In this document: in pieces, positions 11,331 through 22,135 of the stretch
Position numbering within the stretch: the stretch's first letter is position 1
How the letters are laid out: each line of letters opens with the position of its first letter
Origin: Enoplolaimus lenunculus
Lineage: Eukaryota > Nematoda > Enoplea > Enoplida > Thoracostomopsidae
Assembly (NCBI GenBank): GCA_030248215.1
Contig: JASANG010001013.1
Coordinates: 310,001 to 374,000, forward strand
DNA: 64,000 bases
Direction of reading: 5' to 3'
Position numbers and translations under genes: made by a program
Notes under the pieces: generated by a model
The model's database searches: none
The model's input: the letters and a program-made list of their open reading frames with translations, nothing else
Told to the model about the DNA's origin: nothing

Positions 11331-11820
11331 CAGACAACCCCCCACACACCCCCCCAACACACAACACCACCCACACACACCACCCAACCCCCACCACCCC
11401 CAACCCCCCCACCCCACCCACCCCCCCCACCAACCCCAACCACCCCACAAACCCCCAAACACCACACACACACAACCACCACCACAACCCACAAAAACCC
11501 CCCAAACAACAAAACACACCAAAAAAACAAAAAACCAAAAAAAAACACAAAACAAAAAAAACAAAAAAAAAAAAAAACAAAAAAAAACCCAAAAAAAAAA
11601 AAAAAAAAAAAAAAACAAAAAAACAAATCACAAAAAAAAAACAAAACAAAAAAAACACAAAACCACAACACAAACCCCACCACCACCAAAAAAACACCCA
11701 ACCCCCACCACCCCCAACCACAACACAAAAAAAAAAAAAAAAAAACCAAAAAAAAAACAAAAAAAAAAAAACCGCAAACACAAAACCAACCCCAACCACC
11801 ACCCCACCAAAAACCACACA
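11331..11820. repeat. A/C-only low-complexity tract, about 490 bp
   Basis: Only two bases (a T near 11628 and a G near 11773) are not A or C. Composition drifts from C-rich to A-rich and back, with no fixed period. The open frames across it, on both strands, follow from composition. It is bordered by GC-rich unique DNA (11120-11330) and TATATATA (11819). Real keto/amino-skewed DNA or consensus artefact. Confidence 0.8.
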
Positions 11821-12533
11821 TATATATATACTTGTTTTTCGTTTTCTTTTCCGTTTCTATTATGTTTGCTTGAATGGCTGCAAGATTATAAGGAAAGTAT
11901 TCAAATTTTTGTAAGGCCACATTTCCTTTTGTTTTTTACCCTACAGGGATGTCCATCAACAATTGGACATAGGCAGACGTATTTTCCAGTTAAATTTAGT
12001 GTTTAGGCAACTGGTAAATCGCAAACTGTTTCCAAATCCGCTTTTGTTCAACTATTTTATGTTTAAATTTTATTCCCACAGTTGACCAATGGCTGTATAT
12101 TGTTTTCGAAAGGCCATTCTTTATAAAATATATTTGCCTAACAGATTTCAGGGGCGTATACGTCGGCGACAATATAGCGAACGCAATGAAATTGGTGCTA
12201 AAATAATACAGAATAGTTACTTTACAGTACTTTTGAATTAACGTACGACCTCTGTGGGTTCAAAAAAATTTTCTTAGTCGCCACGATCGCTCGCGAAAAT
12301 ATTTACTCGGAGTTAAAAGCTGACAATTTGGCAACGCCTTTAGATTTGAATTGACGGCAACTGGTTAAGTGTACAATACGAAAATCTATGGGTATGTTGA
12401 GTTTTTCCAGAAACGTTCAAAGTTTAACGGTCTTTCATAGTTCATTACAGGAGTACGTCGTATTCTGTAGTTGTTCTTGTCGCCGCTCCTGCTTATAAGA
12501 AATGTTCTTAAAGGAGTGAATTAGTTTTGTACT
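11821..12533. other. no feature recognised
   Basis: Unique-looking sequence between the A/C tract and a decayed foldback; no ORF with support. Confidence 0.4.
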
Positions 12534-12770
12534 GTAGTGATCCGAGCTAAAACGGAGCAGTGGTATATTTAGCCTTTCAGAAGCGAACCTTTTCTGTTGT
12601 TCGGTTACGGACTGTTGTTTATTTTTTCACCTCTTGTAAGGCGGAACCAATACCCTTGTTTTATAAGCATATTCATTCTTCTGGGCTTGCTCCAGAAGAA
12701 TTACAGACTCCTATTGATTGGGACTCAAAATAGGGACCGCCTCGTATTCGAGTAACTACATGCGGTAGCT
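12534..12770. mobile_element. decayed foldback, TGTAGTGACCCGAATAAG family
   Basis: CTGTAGTGATCCGAGC ... CGAGTAACTACA with GGTTACGGACTGTTGTTTAT and CTCCTATTGATTGGGACTCA, both found in the full copy at 53864-54658. Fragments also at 7283-7345 and 19495-19830. Confidence 0.6.
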
Positions 12771-12873
12771 GTTACTTGTCAATCAGGAATTTCTCGGTAA
12801 AAAGGATCCTGAGAGTAAAAACTCTACGCTTCCTGGAAGTTGCGTTGAGTATCAATGCCCATATTCTCAAATA

Positions 12874-13087
12874 GGCCCATGTATAAAACATGGCCGGAAC
12901 GTTTTCCTGCCGGAATGTGATAGAGTACGCTTAGGCTTCAGACTAATTTTTTGCATAGACGTAGGCTAAGGATAAGGCTTAGGCTTAGGTATAGGCTAGT
13001 TCTTACGCTTAGGTTTACGCTTAGGCTTTGGCTTATGCTTAGGACTATGCTTATACTACTGTTCCGGCCCTGTTCTATACATCGGCC
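12874..13087 (+). mobile_element. TTAGGC foldback element, subfamily B
   Basis: GGCCCATGTATAAAACATGG ... CCCTGTTCTATACATCGGCC, 214 bp, moderately decayed hexamers. Confidence 0.85.
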
Positions 13088-13580
13088 CTCAAATGTATGC
13101 CACGCCTCTGTCACCGTAAACCAAAGTAACATAATACAAACAAGACAGCATCATATATTGTCCGTACCTTAAAATTTTTTATGATAAGCTCATATCAGAT
13201 TAAACCTGGGTCGTAGAGTAAAATTTATTGGATTTCAAAGCGCGACGGCTTCAACTTTCCGAAACGGTAAACGTGTGACAGCGAATATTAAATGACAAAT
13301 CGGTTAACAATGGCCAAGAGCGTCGCCATGGGGGACGGCATTGGGCGGACGTGCCCCCTCTCCCTCAACTTCGGCTTGTGCCACCCCAAATAGGCTCGGT
13401 TTAAAAGTAAACAATCTTGAATTGCAATTGTAGAGGTCTCTGAAGCTTAGCCGGTGCCCCCAAATGTAAATTTATGAGGACGCCCGTGACAATAGTGTCT
13501 TTACTTGACAGCGACGTTTTGCAATACAGCATAATCTTGTACCACCGGCGAATCAAAGGGTATCCTAAGCATATGCCCGC

Positions 13581-13790
13581 GGCCAATATAAATAATCGGG
13601 CCGTAACAGTAGCATAAGCATAATCCATACCACGAGCCTATTAAGCCTAAGCCTTCGCGCAGGGAAACGCCTATACGTAAGCCTGAGTTTGAAATCAAAC
13701 ATAATGTTTGAACAAAAAATTAGTCTAAAGCCTAAGCATACGTTATTGCAGCCCCGTGAAATAACGGTCCGCTCCTGATTTAAGCATCCT
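13581..13790 (-). mobile_element. TTAGGC foldback element, old copy
   Basis: GGCCAATATAAATAATCGGG start, ACAAAAAATTAGTCTAAAGC block, right end poor. Confidence 0.5.
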
Positions 13791-14038
13791 ACCCCCGCGA
13801 AACGCGGATGAAAATACAAAATTTGTAGCAACATTTAACCCTAAAATTAAGTTTGGATTCTCGCTCGCTTTGCTCCAGAGTTATTTTAATACTGTTTGAA
13901 TCCGCCAATAAATATGACGCACGGGGTGAATGTTAATCTCGTAGGCTTAGGCTTCGGCTTACTTTTACACCATGCCGAGAGTGTTTTAGGTTACCGTTTC
14001 GGAATACGATTAAAACTTGTCTTACACTTGCAAAAGTA

Positions 14039-14176
14039 GGAGTTCATGTAAAGATCAGGGATGGAACGTTTTTCTGCAGGACTGCAATAGAGTGAGCTTA
14101 AGCTTTAGACTATTTTTTGCACATTTCTTAATAATATGTTTATACTAGTGTTACGGCCCTGATCTCTATATTGGTC
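14039..14176 (+). mobile_element. TTAGGC family member lacking the hexamer array
   Basis: TTCATGTAAAGATCAGGGAT ... CCTGATCTCTATATTGGTCA, 138 bp. It keeps the AGCTTAAGCTTTAGACTA block but has lost the array. Confidence 0.65.
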
Positions 14177-14467
14177 AAAGTAACATTGGTCGAATAAAGG
14201 ACTGTATGAGTACAATTTCGTTAATACCGCTAAATTGCTAATTTCACGGCACACAGCCCAACACAGCAAAACATTTGTAACGCTTTTGTGAGATTGCAAA
14301 ATTGTATTGCAGCGGTGTATATGGAACTGCAAACACTGCATTCTGAGATTTTATTTCATATTTTAAGCAAATTTAGCAATTACTGCAAAACTGCAATTTC
14401 ATGTTGAAAAATGAATCCCGAGCAAACTCAATATAGCCAGGTTTATTGTAGTAGAAACTTGACAGTT

Positions 14468-14606
14468 TTAGGGTTGCGGTATACTTATCGTACGGCGCCG
14501 TCCGTCACTGTCCGTCAACATACGTTATCGTATGTGAGTTATTTGTGTACGATATCGCATGGTGACGGACGGCGCCGGACGTCAACAAAAGTATAGCGCA
14601 ACCCTA
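14468..14606. mobile_element. foldback element, GGGTTGCGSTATACTT family
   Basis: TTAGGGTTGCGGTATACTTA ... AAGTATAGCGCAACCCTAA, TA at both borders. The interior repeats CCGTCCGTCA and its complement. Confidence 0.65.
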
Positions 14607-14721
14607 ATTGTGTTAGATATTTTTCCACATTCAGTCGTGCTTTCTTATACAGTACCTTTGGATAACAATTAATATCGAAGTTTCGCTTGTTCGATACGGA
14701 AAATCACACTATTGGTTGTGC

Positions 14722-14927
14722 GGCTCATGTAAAGATCAGGGGCGGAACGTTTTTTGGTGGGACTGCAATAGAGTAAGATTAAGCTTTAGACTGATTTTTT
14801 TGCTTGGCTTACGCTTAGGCTTAGGAATATGCTCGTTCTTACGCTTAGGCTTAGGCTTAGGCTTTATTAGGACTAGGCTTAGGAATATGCTTATAATACT
14901 GTTCCGCCCCTGTTGTTTACGTTGGCC
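14722..14927 (+). mobile_element. TTAGGC foldback element, subfamily A
   Basis: GGCTCATGTAAAGATCAGGG ... CCCCTGTTGTTTACGTTGGCC, two hexamer blocks. It touches the next foldback (GGTTGCGCTATACTCG) with no spacer. Confidence 0.85.
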
Positions 14928-15253
14928 GGTTGCGCTATACTCGATGCGCGTCGGGGCCCATGTATATAACAGGGCCGGATCGTTGTCCGGCGGGGTTGTC
15001 ATAGAGCCAGTTTAAGCTTTAGACTAACTGTTTTGCTTACGCTTTATGCTTAGGTTTAGGCATAGAAATCGGCTCGTTCTTTCGCTTAGTCTTAGGCTTA
15101 GGCTTAGGCTTAGGAGTATGCTTATACTACTGTTCCGGCCCTGCTGTATACATGGCACCGTTTGGCCATACACCACAGCGCGTCGTTCTTTTTTTAAATT
15201 TTATTTTATTTTTGACGTGCGGCGGTGAGCGGCACCATAAAATATAGCGCAAT
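14928..15253. mobile_element. GGTTGCGCTATAC foldback split by a TTAGGC element
   Basis: Left arm GGTTGCGCTATACTCGATGC (14928), right arm ending AAATATAGCGCAATAC, with a complete subfamily B element at 14955-15158 between. Confidence 0.5.
14955..15158 (+). mobile_element. TTAGGC foldback element, subfamily B
   Basis: GGCCCATGTATATAACAGGG ... CCCTGCTGTATACATGGCAC, core CTTAGGCTTAGGCTTAGGC. Confidence 0.85.
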
Positions 15254-15307
15254 ACATAAAGTATATCTTAACAACGCCATATTCTTACGCACTGGTGGAC
15301 AATTGGT

Positions 15308-15413
15308 TTAATTTGGCTTAGGCTTAGGAACACATTTTTGCAACGCTTAGGCTTTGGCTTATGCTCAGCAATTCGCTTACTCTACTGTTACGCCCCTTAA
15401 AGTAACATTGGCT
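15308..15413 (+). mobile_element. TTAGGC foldback element, subfamily C, left part missing
   Basis: CTTAGGCTTAGGAACACATT, then TTTTGCAACGCTTAGGC, right end GCCCCTTAAAGTAACATTGG. Confidence 0.6.
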
Positions 15414-15689
15414 AATTTCTCAATAACTTGAAGTCCAACAGTTTTTTGTTAAAATAACATTTGTTGGGTTGTGATATAATCATTTTCTTCTATGTTTATT
15501 CAAACCTCCTTTTTCAGATTTCCAAATTATTTGAACAAGAAATTTCAACCGTAAAATTAGTACAACATTCGGCCCGTGTTACTTATAAAACACTGCCCCC
15601 TTGGAAACATAACTGCAAGATTTCTAGACTTCGAAGCTTACAATTAGGCTTATGTTTTAGGTTCACTCTTATGTTTCGGTTCAAGCTTA

Positions 15690-15888
15690 CACTGCAAAAA
15701 ATGGAGAGTAAAATTGACTCTCTCCGAAATAGGCTTTTCCTGGTTTCACAAACTGAGTCAAAATTCGACTCCGCCGGAGTCAAATTGAGTCAAACTTGAC
15801 TCAGGCGGAGTCGAATTTTCACTCAGTATGTGTAGTCAGGAAAGCCTATTTCGAAGAGAGTCAATTTGACTCACCATTTTTTGCAGTG
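15690..15888. mobile_element. TA-flanked MITE, CACTGCAAAAAATGG family
   Basis: Full copy, TA on both sides, inserted between two stretches of decayed TTAGGC sequence (15636-15688, 15891-15935). Confidence 0.85.
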
Positions 15889-16061
15889 TAAATTTAAGCT
15901 TAGGTTTAGGCTTTGGCTTAGGTTTAGTCTTAATAGGCGTAACACGAGACAGTCGTCCCTAATTAACATGGGAATTAAATTAGACACAAAGTGAATAATT
16001 CTATGTTCGGTCTGCGTTCAAATATTTTTACCGTCACATTTTTATCTCAGTCCTCGGCGAT

Positions 16062-16355
16062 TTAAATCAGTCGCAATGCATCCATATTTGCTCCGGTGAT
16101 GCCAACTGCATGAAATATACGATTACTGCTGTGTTTTTGACGCTGTTCAGCATTTTTGTACGCTAAATTGCGGTTATTTTTTACTTTGTCAGCAAATAAA
16201 CTTGACCCAAAACCGTTGTTGCGTTGATTAAATATTTTTCGCCGCGGACCAAGCCGAGCGAAGGCCGACGCTGATGACGTGTCAATAAATAGTGCAATCA
16301 AAACTGCAATCAATGCAGTCGCAATGAAAGTATTGCACAAGTGCAGTCGTGACAT
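16062..16355 (-). CDS. candidate small secreted peptide precursor, 97 aa
   Basis: The frame opens with MSRLHLCNTFIATALIAVLI and ALFIDTSSASA, a textbook signal peptide (basic n-region, about 15 hydrophobic residues, small residues at the likely cut after about residue 31). The mature part is basic and Cys-free (FARLGPRRKIFNQRNNGF...SSNRIFHAVGITGANMDALR, ending LI). GPRRK offers a dibasic site as in peptide prohormones, but there is no repeated peptide and no terminal Gly for amidation. I do not recognise a family. It lies between mobile elements, not inside one. No overlapping ORF competes. A chance ORF would rarely start with so clean a signal peptide, but without homology it stays a candidate; further exons are possible. 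Confidence 0.42.
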   Translation of the reverse strand: MSRLHLCNTFIATALIAVLIALFIDTSSASAFARLGPRRKIFNQRNNGFGSSLFADKVKNNRNLAYKNAEQRQKHSSNRIFHAVGITGANMDALRLI

Positions 16356-16585
16356 TGTGTCGCAAATTGTTGTCGAAACGCGCGGCTGGTTTTATTCAGC
16401 AATTCGTTAGGTTTACAAAATTAATATTAATAATTAATATTTTTAGCACTAAATTCAAACGTCTATGTTTGGGACATTTCGGCGAATAAAGTATGATCAC
16501 TTAAGTGGTATCTTGCTTTCAAGTTTAAATTGAAATCTAAAGCGTTAGTCAAAGCCTAATACAGATCACAAGCATTAGTTTAATC

Positions 16586-16732
16586 GGTCCCTGTAAAGAT
16601 CAACGGCGGACAGTTTTTCTGTGGGACTGCAATAGAGTACGCTTAAGCTTCAGATTAATTTTTTGCTTGGCTTAGGCTTAGGCTTAGGAACACGCTTATA
16701 ATACAGTTCCACCCCTGTTCTTTACATTGGCC
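16586..16732 (+). mobile_element. TTAGGC foldback element, subfamily A, short
   Basis: 147 bp: GGTCCCTGTAAAGATCAACG ... CCCCTGTTCTTTACATTGGCC, one (TTAGGC)3 block. Confidence 0.85.
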
Positions 16733-16854
16733 GTTTAATCTATGCTTTAAGCAAAAAAGCCTAAACCTAGATAGGCAAATATAATCCCAAAACAAAAGAA
16801 AACACTAAACATAAAGTCTATCCCAAAACCTGAACGTAAGACGTGAGTTAAGTC

Positions 16855-17056
16855 GGCCAACGCAAAGAACAGGTGCAGAACAGTATCATTAGCATTTTTT
16901 AAGCCTAAGCCTAAGCCTCAGCCTAAGCGTAAGAATGAGCATATTCCTAAGCCTAAACCTAAGCCTAAGCCAAGCAAAAAAATTTAGTCTAAAGGTTAAG
17001 CTTACTCTATTGCAGTCTCACAGAAAAACGTTCCGCCCCTGATCTTTATATGGGCC
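16855..17056 (-). mobile_element. TTAGGC foldback element, subfamily A
   Basis: GGCCAACGCAAAGAACAGGT ... CCCCTGATCTTTATATGGGCC; two CCTAAGCC blocks separated by GTAAGAATGAGCATATT. Confidence 0.85.
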
Positions 17057-17953
17057 GTTAAGTCATACTTTGCTGAACAATTTAGTATCGTTAAAATCAT
17101 TGAAACACGCTAGTGTTTACAATATATGTTCAAGCATCGAGAATGCACGCTTTTGGAAAGTTTCGCAGAATGTTCTCTACAGGAAAGCAGAGCTGGAATG
17201 AGGTAACTTACGTATAGAATATCCTAATTGGCCGTTTAGACACCATACACAAATTGGACAGTTAAAAGTCTCATTTAAGTTGTTATTAAGTTTGATTTTT
17301 GTAAATTTTCTAAAAAATTGTATTAGAAATATGTAATTACCATAGCTAGTCGATATTATTGTGTGATGCTAATGACACCGTGCAATAGATTGCGTGCCCC
17401 TGCGATGTTTCTTCTACTGAAATTGTAACTAAAACAATAATATTTTGTAATAACCTCCCATGCATTATATCTACCAACAAACGCTCAAATTAAGCTGATA
17501 GGTGATGTCCGCTGGCCCCATATGTTTCTTGTTTCACTGACCGCAAGCGTGTTAACACTGAAAGACAGCCGTCAAAGATATAGATGACAACTATTTTCAT
17601 AGAAGTTATAGAGCTAATATTATAAGCATTACCTACTGATCTATGGTCTAACTAACCCTTGTTTAAACTCTTTTACATGCTTCAAGCGAAACATATCACA
17701 ATCTGTCCCTTCTAGGGGCACTTTTACCTAGTGTAAAACTATAAATTAGTTTAAAAAACACTAGCAATATGGTTTTTCGACTCCTGCACTTGTTCTAATA
17801 GAATTTTGGGTACAGATTTCTGCAATTTTGATAAAAAAATTGCACTTAATAAAGTTTGTTAATTGAGTTTTGACAAAAACGAAAAATATTTTAGCAAACT
17901 GTGCTTAACTTAAATTAAATTTGAAATAAATCTGAAATAAAGACTCAAATACG
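17057..17953. other. no feature recognised
   Basis: AT-rich, no element ends, no ORF above background. Confidence 0.5.
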
Positions 17954-18458
17954 GGCCATGTAAAGATCTGGGGCTGAACGTTATTCCATGAAACTGGAAC
18001 AGAGTAAGTTTAAGATTTAGACTAATTTTTGTGCGTAGACTTAGGCTCAAGTAAGCTCATTATTCCGCTTAAAATGGGCTTAGGCTTAGAAATATGCTTA
18101 GGCTTAGGCTTACGCTTAGGCTAGACTTTACGCTTAGGCTTAGGCTTACACTGTAAATTTTAGTGAGCTGATTTTAATTCAAAATAAGTTGAATCACGCA
18201 GTCTGAGTTAGGACTATCAGAACTCAGAATTTTTAGTTGATTCAATTCATTCTGAGTTCGTTAATCGACTCATCCAGAGTCAACTTAACTCAGAGTGAGA
18301 ATCAACTCAACTCAGAGTGAGTTAATGTATATTGATATTAATTCATAAAGAACCAACTCGCTAGCTGAATTGATTAATCAACTCATTAGAATTTACAGTG
18401 CAGGCTTAGGAATATGCTTATATATACTACTGTTCCGCCATTGTTCTGTACGTTACCC
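17954..18458 (+). mobile_element. TTAGGC foldback element split by a nested MITE
   Basis: GGCCATGTAAAGATCTGGGG ... GTTCCGCCATTGTTCTGTAC; the array resumes after the nested element at 18149-18400. Confidence 0.8.
18149..18400. mobile_element. foldback MITE, CACTGTAAATT family, nested in a TTAGGC array
   Basis: CACTGTAAATTTTAGTGAGC ... CTCATTAGAATTTACAGTG, 252 bp, repeated ACTCAGA words. Host reads GGCTTA before and CAGGCTTAGG after, so it entered the array near a TA. Confidence 0.85.
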
Positions 18459-18782
18459 CAATCGACTAATCTAATAAAATTGTAATTTCTGCTTTTTCGT
18501 ATTAAAAACATATTAACAAGTACCACCCCTTAGGCTTAACCTGCCCCGGTTTGAGGATTTGTTCCCAGGTGCAACTTTGTTCGCATTACAAAACGGTAAA
18601 TTATAATCTTCACAAATAATTGAAAAGTTAAAAATAACTTAAATTTAGCGCAAGTAATGCCGTCAGTGACGTGATTAATTAGTGGCCCCTTAGACGATAT
18701 TCTAATGGTTCTTTATGAAACATTAGTTAGCAAAAATGTTTCTAAAATTATTTCTCGTTAAGCGCCTAAGCTTATTATTTTT

Positions 18783-18986
18783 GGCCCTTGTAAAGATCAG
18801 AGGCGGAGAGTTTTTCTGTGAGACTAGAATAGAGTAAGTTTAAGATTTAGACTAAGTTTTTTTTGCTTGGTTGAGACTTAGGCTTAGGCTTAGAAATATG
18901 CTCATTCTTACACTTAGGCTCAGGCTTAGGCTTAGGCTTAGGAATATGCTTATAATACTGTTCCACCCCCGTTCTTTACATTGGCT
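18783..18986 (+). mobile_element. TTAGGC foldback element, subfamily A
   Basis: GGCCCTTGTAAAGATCAGAG ... CCCGTTCTTTACATTGGCT, two hexamer blocks. Confidence 0.85.
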
Positions 18987-19157
18987 CTATGTCTAAAGTT
19001 ACGAATTTAGATACTATTCTACAGGGTTTTGTGATCGAAACAAAATTGTGCACACTCAGTACTCGGTGACGCATAAGTGGCTTTAGGCCTCAAGGTGTCC
19101 TAGCTTAATTTCATCGCTAATAAATGTAATTATGTAACGTTCAAGCTTCAGAACCCG

Positions 19158-19345
19158 TATTCTCAAATGAGAATCGCACAAATCATCAGCTGATGGTAGA
19201 TCTTGGTAGCAATAAATGGTTAAGTCTTACAATTAAGCACATTTTTTTGCATTTGGATTGTCCTACTTCCGCAATTGGCGGAATTTGTTTGTTTGAAAAC
19301 CGCTCGCTAACTGGTGATAGGTGCTATACACATTTGAGAATATGG
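19158..19345. mobile_element. foldback element, TATTCTCAAATG family
   Basis: CCCGTATTCTCAAATGAG ... TACACATTTGAGAATATGG with ATCATCAGCTGATG palindrome at the left. Confidence 0.55.
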
Positions 19346-19494
19346 ACGCACATGATAAATGAGATATGCAAAGCTCTTTTAGATGGTTAGGTCACTGCCG
19401 AACAATTGCCTGAACAAAAGAAGGGCGGATCATAACGAAGGCCGGCGTCTAGCGTTTGATCTGTAGAGTGGAACGAAGACACTTTGACAATTGA

Positions 19495-19830
19495 TAGATT
19501 GACCTCAATATATAATACATATACCAATCATTTCTAATTGCAGTGCATAAATGACTTCAGGAACAAATAAAATTGAGTTCAAAACTTTAAAGCATGCTTA
19601 AGTTTTGAAGGTACATTCCTTAATTTAACCTTGCATTATCGCTGAAGCTTTTGATAAAAGACAAATCAACGTATAATTGAACGGATAAGTGCAATACCGG
19701 ATATATCAGTAACGAAATGTGACGAAGGACGGGTTGAAAATAAATAACAGTGCCAAATACCAAGGGAGTACCTCTAAAGAAGCCAAATATATAAGTCTCC
19801 CCCCTCTTATTCGGCAGTATAGTGCAAAAA
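19495..19830. mobile_element. right half of a TGTAGTGACCCGAATAAG-family foldback
   Basis: Follows 54350-54650 base for base with drift (ACCTTGCATTATCGCTGAAG, GGATATATCAGTAACGAA, CCCCTCTTATTCGG). Confidence 0.55.
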
Positions 19831-20074
19831 ATAATGGTAAACCTACACATAAATGTTTCGCTCTAAACAAATCATGATCAGATTAAAGCTTGAAAACCAA
19901 TCAAAAGTTTAAGTCCTGCACGAAATTTAGGAATTTGATCGTTTTTAAATCTGATTCGCCAATATTTGATCTGTGATAAACACTTTAATATAAAAACTTT
20001 CGCAAAAGGTTAAAATGGTAACTTATATAAGTTCACACTTTAAAGGTGTAATTTTTTCAAAAATATAGCCGTTT

Positions 20075-20364
20075 GGACCCATGTATTGAACACGGCCGAA
20101 TTGTTTTCCTGCGGGACTGTCATAGAGTCAGTTTAAACTATAGACTAAATTTTTTGCTTAGGCTTAGACTTAGGCTTAAGCATACGCTTAGGAATAGGCT
20201 CATCTGTACGCTCAGGCTGATGCTTAGGCTTAGGAATCCGTACTCCTTAGGTTTAGGCTTAGGCTTAGGCTTAGGCTTAGGCTTAGGCTTAGGCAGAGGC
20301 TTAGGCTAAGGCTTAGGCTTAGGAACATGCTATACCACTGTTCCGATCCTATTCCATAATGGGC
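20075..20364 (+). mobile_element. TTAGGC foldback element, subfamily B, longest pure array
   Basis: GGACCCATGTATTGAACACGG ... ATTCCATAATGGGC. About seven near-perfect TTAGGC hexamers in a row near 20245-20295, the best telomere match in the window. Confidence 0.85.
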
Positions 20365-20616
20365 TGCCGTTAGTATATACACCAGGGATGTCATGGAGTG
20401 GGGATTTTCAACCCCATCTCATCCCGCCCCGCGACTAATTTTCGTCGGGATCCCATGGGGATCCTCCCGCCACCCCGGCAAATTCCGGACGAGGTGTACG
20501 TTTAGCTAAGTTGTGATACGAATGTCCTGAGGACCTGTAATCATTAAACAAACATGCCCTAAGGTTTTTAATCACAAATGATTAATAATGCATCATTGTG
20601 CATTGATTTCTTGAAG

Positions 20617-20731
20617 CGAGTGTAAAACCCCATGCAAAGGTGCAAGTTTCTGCTGCGAGAACTCACAGTTGTAATTTCTGTGCAATATTTTGACAGAAAG
20701 AAACTTACAGCTGTAACTTGCAACAGCCAGT
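20617..20731. mobile_element. foldback element, TTGCAGCTGCAAG family
   Basis: AAAGGTGCAAGTTTCTGCTG ... ACAGCTGTAACTTGCAAC. Confidence 0.4.
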
Positions 20732-20734
20732 TTT

Positions 20735-22135
20735 GTTTGAAAACACTGGAAGGGCAGGATGGCATGTTAGGATGTTGAGGATTGATAACTTTAGCACAGA
20801 ACTATGTATCATGTGTAATCCATCCCACCTTGAGAGGCATCGGTTGAGTTTTGATGGGTGGGGCATGCGTAACCACGTGCTAGAAAGTAGAGACCCGGCA
20901 GGTTGAAAACTAAGAGCCTGAGTACTGAACAAAATATAAGCCCATTTATTTAGTTGAAATACTCTGCGTTCGCGCAAACCGCTAAAGTTTTTGAAAATTT
21001 TGATTTTAATGTTTGAACGATCAGCTTTGTTAGCGCAGTTGTAGAAATGGTCAAAACCGTGATGAATTTTTTTCAAATTTTGAAAGAAAATTTACGTAGT
21101 GACTCTTAGAAAATATCGCTTAGAAATAACTATTGTGACGTCCGTGCGAAGGGACAGCTTCATAAAAGCAGTTGTCTCCCGGATGTTCTTCTTTCTCTCA
21201 CTGTAAAAAATGGTGAGTCAAATTGACTCTCTCCGAAACAGGTTTTTCCTGACTACACAAACTGAGTCAAAATTCGACAGTCAAATTCGACTCAATTTGG
21301 CTCTGACAGAGTCGAATTTTGACTCCGTTTGTATAGTCAAGAAAAGCCTATTTCGGAGAGAGTCAATTTGGCTAACCATTTTTTGCAGTGTTTATTATCT
21401 CTTCAAAACTATGCAATTCTTTTGGGCTCAATAATCAGGCTCTGTTTGACGGCCAAACCGTTATTGTTCGCCTTTGAGCCGAAAGTCTCAAGTAAAATTT
21501 TACACGTTGAAATCAGAGAAATAGAAAATATTGATGTGAGAATAAGTTATATAAATACTGCGTCAATGTCAGTATTATTTTGTGACTAAAACGATTGAAC
21601 ATCGTATTCAAGTTTTTACGTTCGAAAAAAACTTTGCACGTGTGAATAAGGCTTTAAGATGTCAAGAAATCCTTAAACATGTTATTATATATGTAAATCA
21701 GGTTTAAAATTGCTAAAAACGAAAGAATGCATCAGTAAACGATTTTTTGAATTAATAATATATTATCATTCGACCTTAATCGGCGAAGCTTTTAAAGCCT
21801 GCGGGCACACAATATGTTTTTGATTGGGCCAATTTGTCTTTAGCGTATAGTTTTTCCATATTAATTCCATATGGCTAACGTTTGTCAAACTGATGCATCA
21901 ATATTTTAAGGCGTAAAAAGCATTCAAGGTTCCGTGTTATCGAGATGAAAAATAAGCTATTTTAATAGGTCTTGAATTGACTTTCTTGCTCATTTCAACG
22001 GGAAAACTTTGGCTTTGGGTGAGGTTATAAACGGCACTTCACTCTCAGGTGTAGGTTTATACAATTGATTCAGGTGGGGCTGATAAGATATACGAACTAG
22101 AATACTTTTAATGTTTGTGAAGTGTTCTACATACA
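20735..22135. other. no gene recognised apart from the TA-MITE at 21199
   Basis: Short ORFs on both strands (for example 20705-21076 on -) have no recognisable similarity or signal peptide. Confidence 0.4.
21199..21390. mobile_element. TA-MITE family member, CACTGTAAAAAATGG end
   Basis: Long palindrome ending CCATTTTTTGCAGTG; centre GACAGTCAAATTCGACTC. Confidence 0.75.

Noticed and set aside
11112-12006. Long Pro/Thr/Lys and Gly/Phe/Val ORFs
   Set aside because: They exist only because the A/C-only tract cannot form stop codons easily; composition explains them.
9378-20364. Chromosome-end or true interstitial telomere
   Set aside because: TTAGGC runs are short, lie between transposon ends and occur in both orientations, so they belong to elements and do not mark a telomere.
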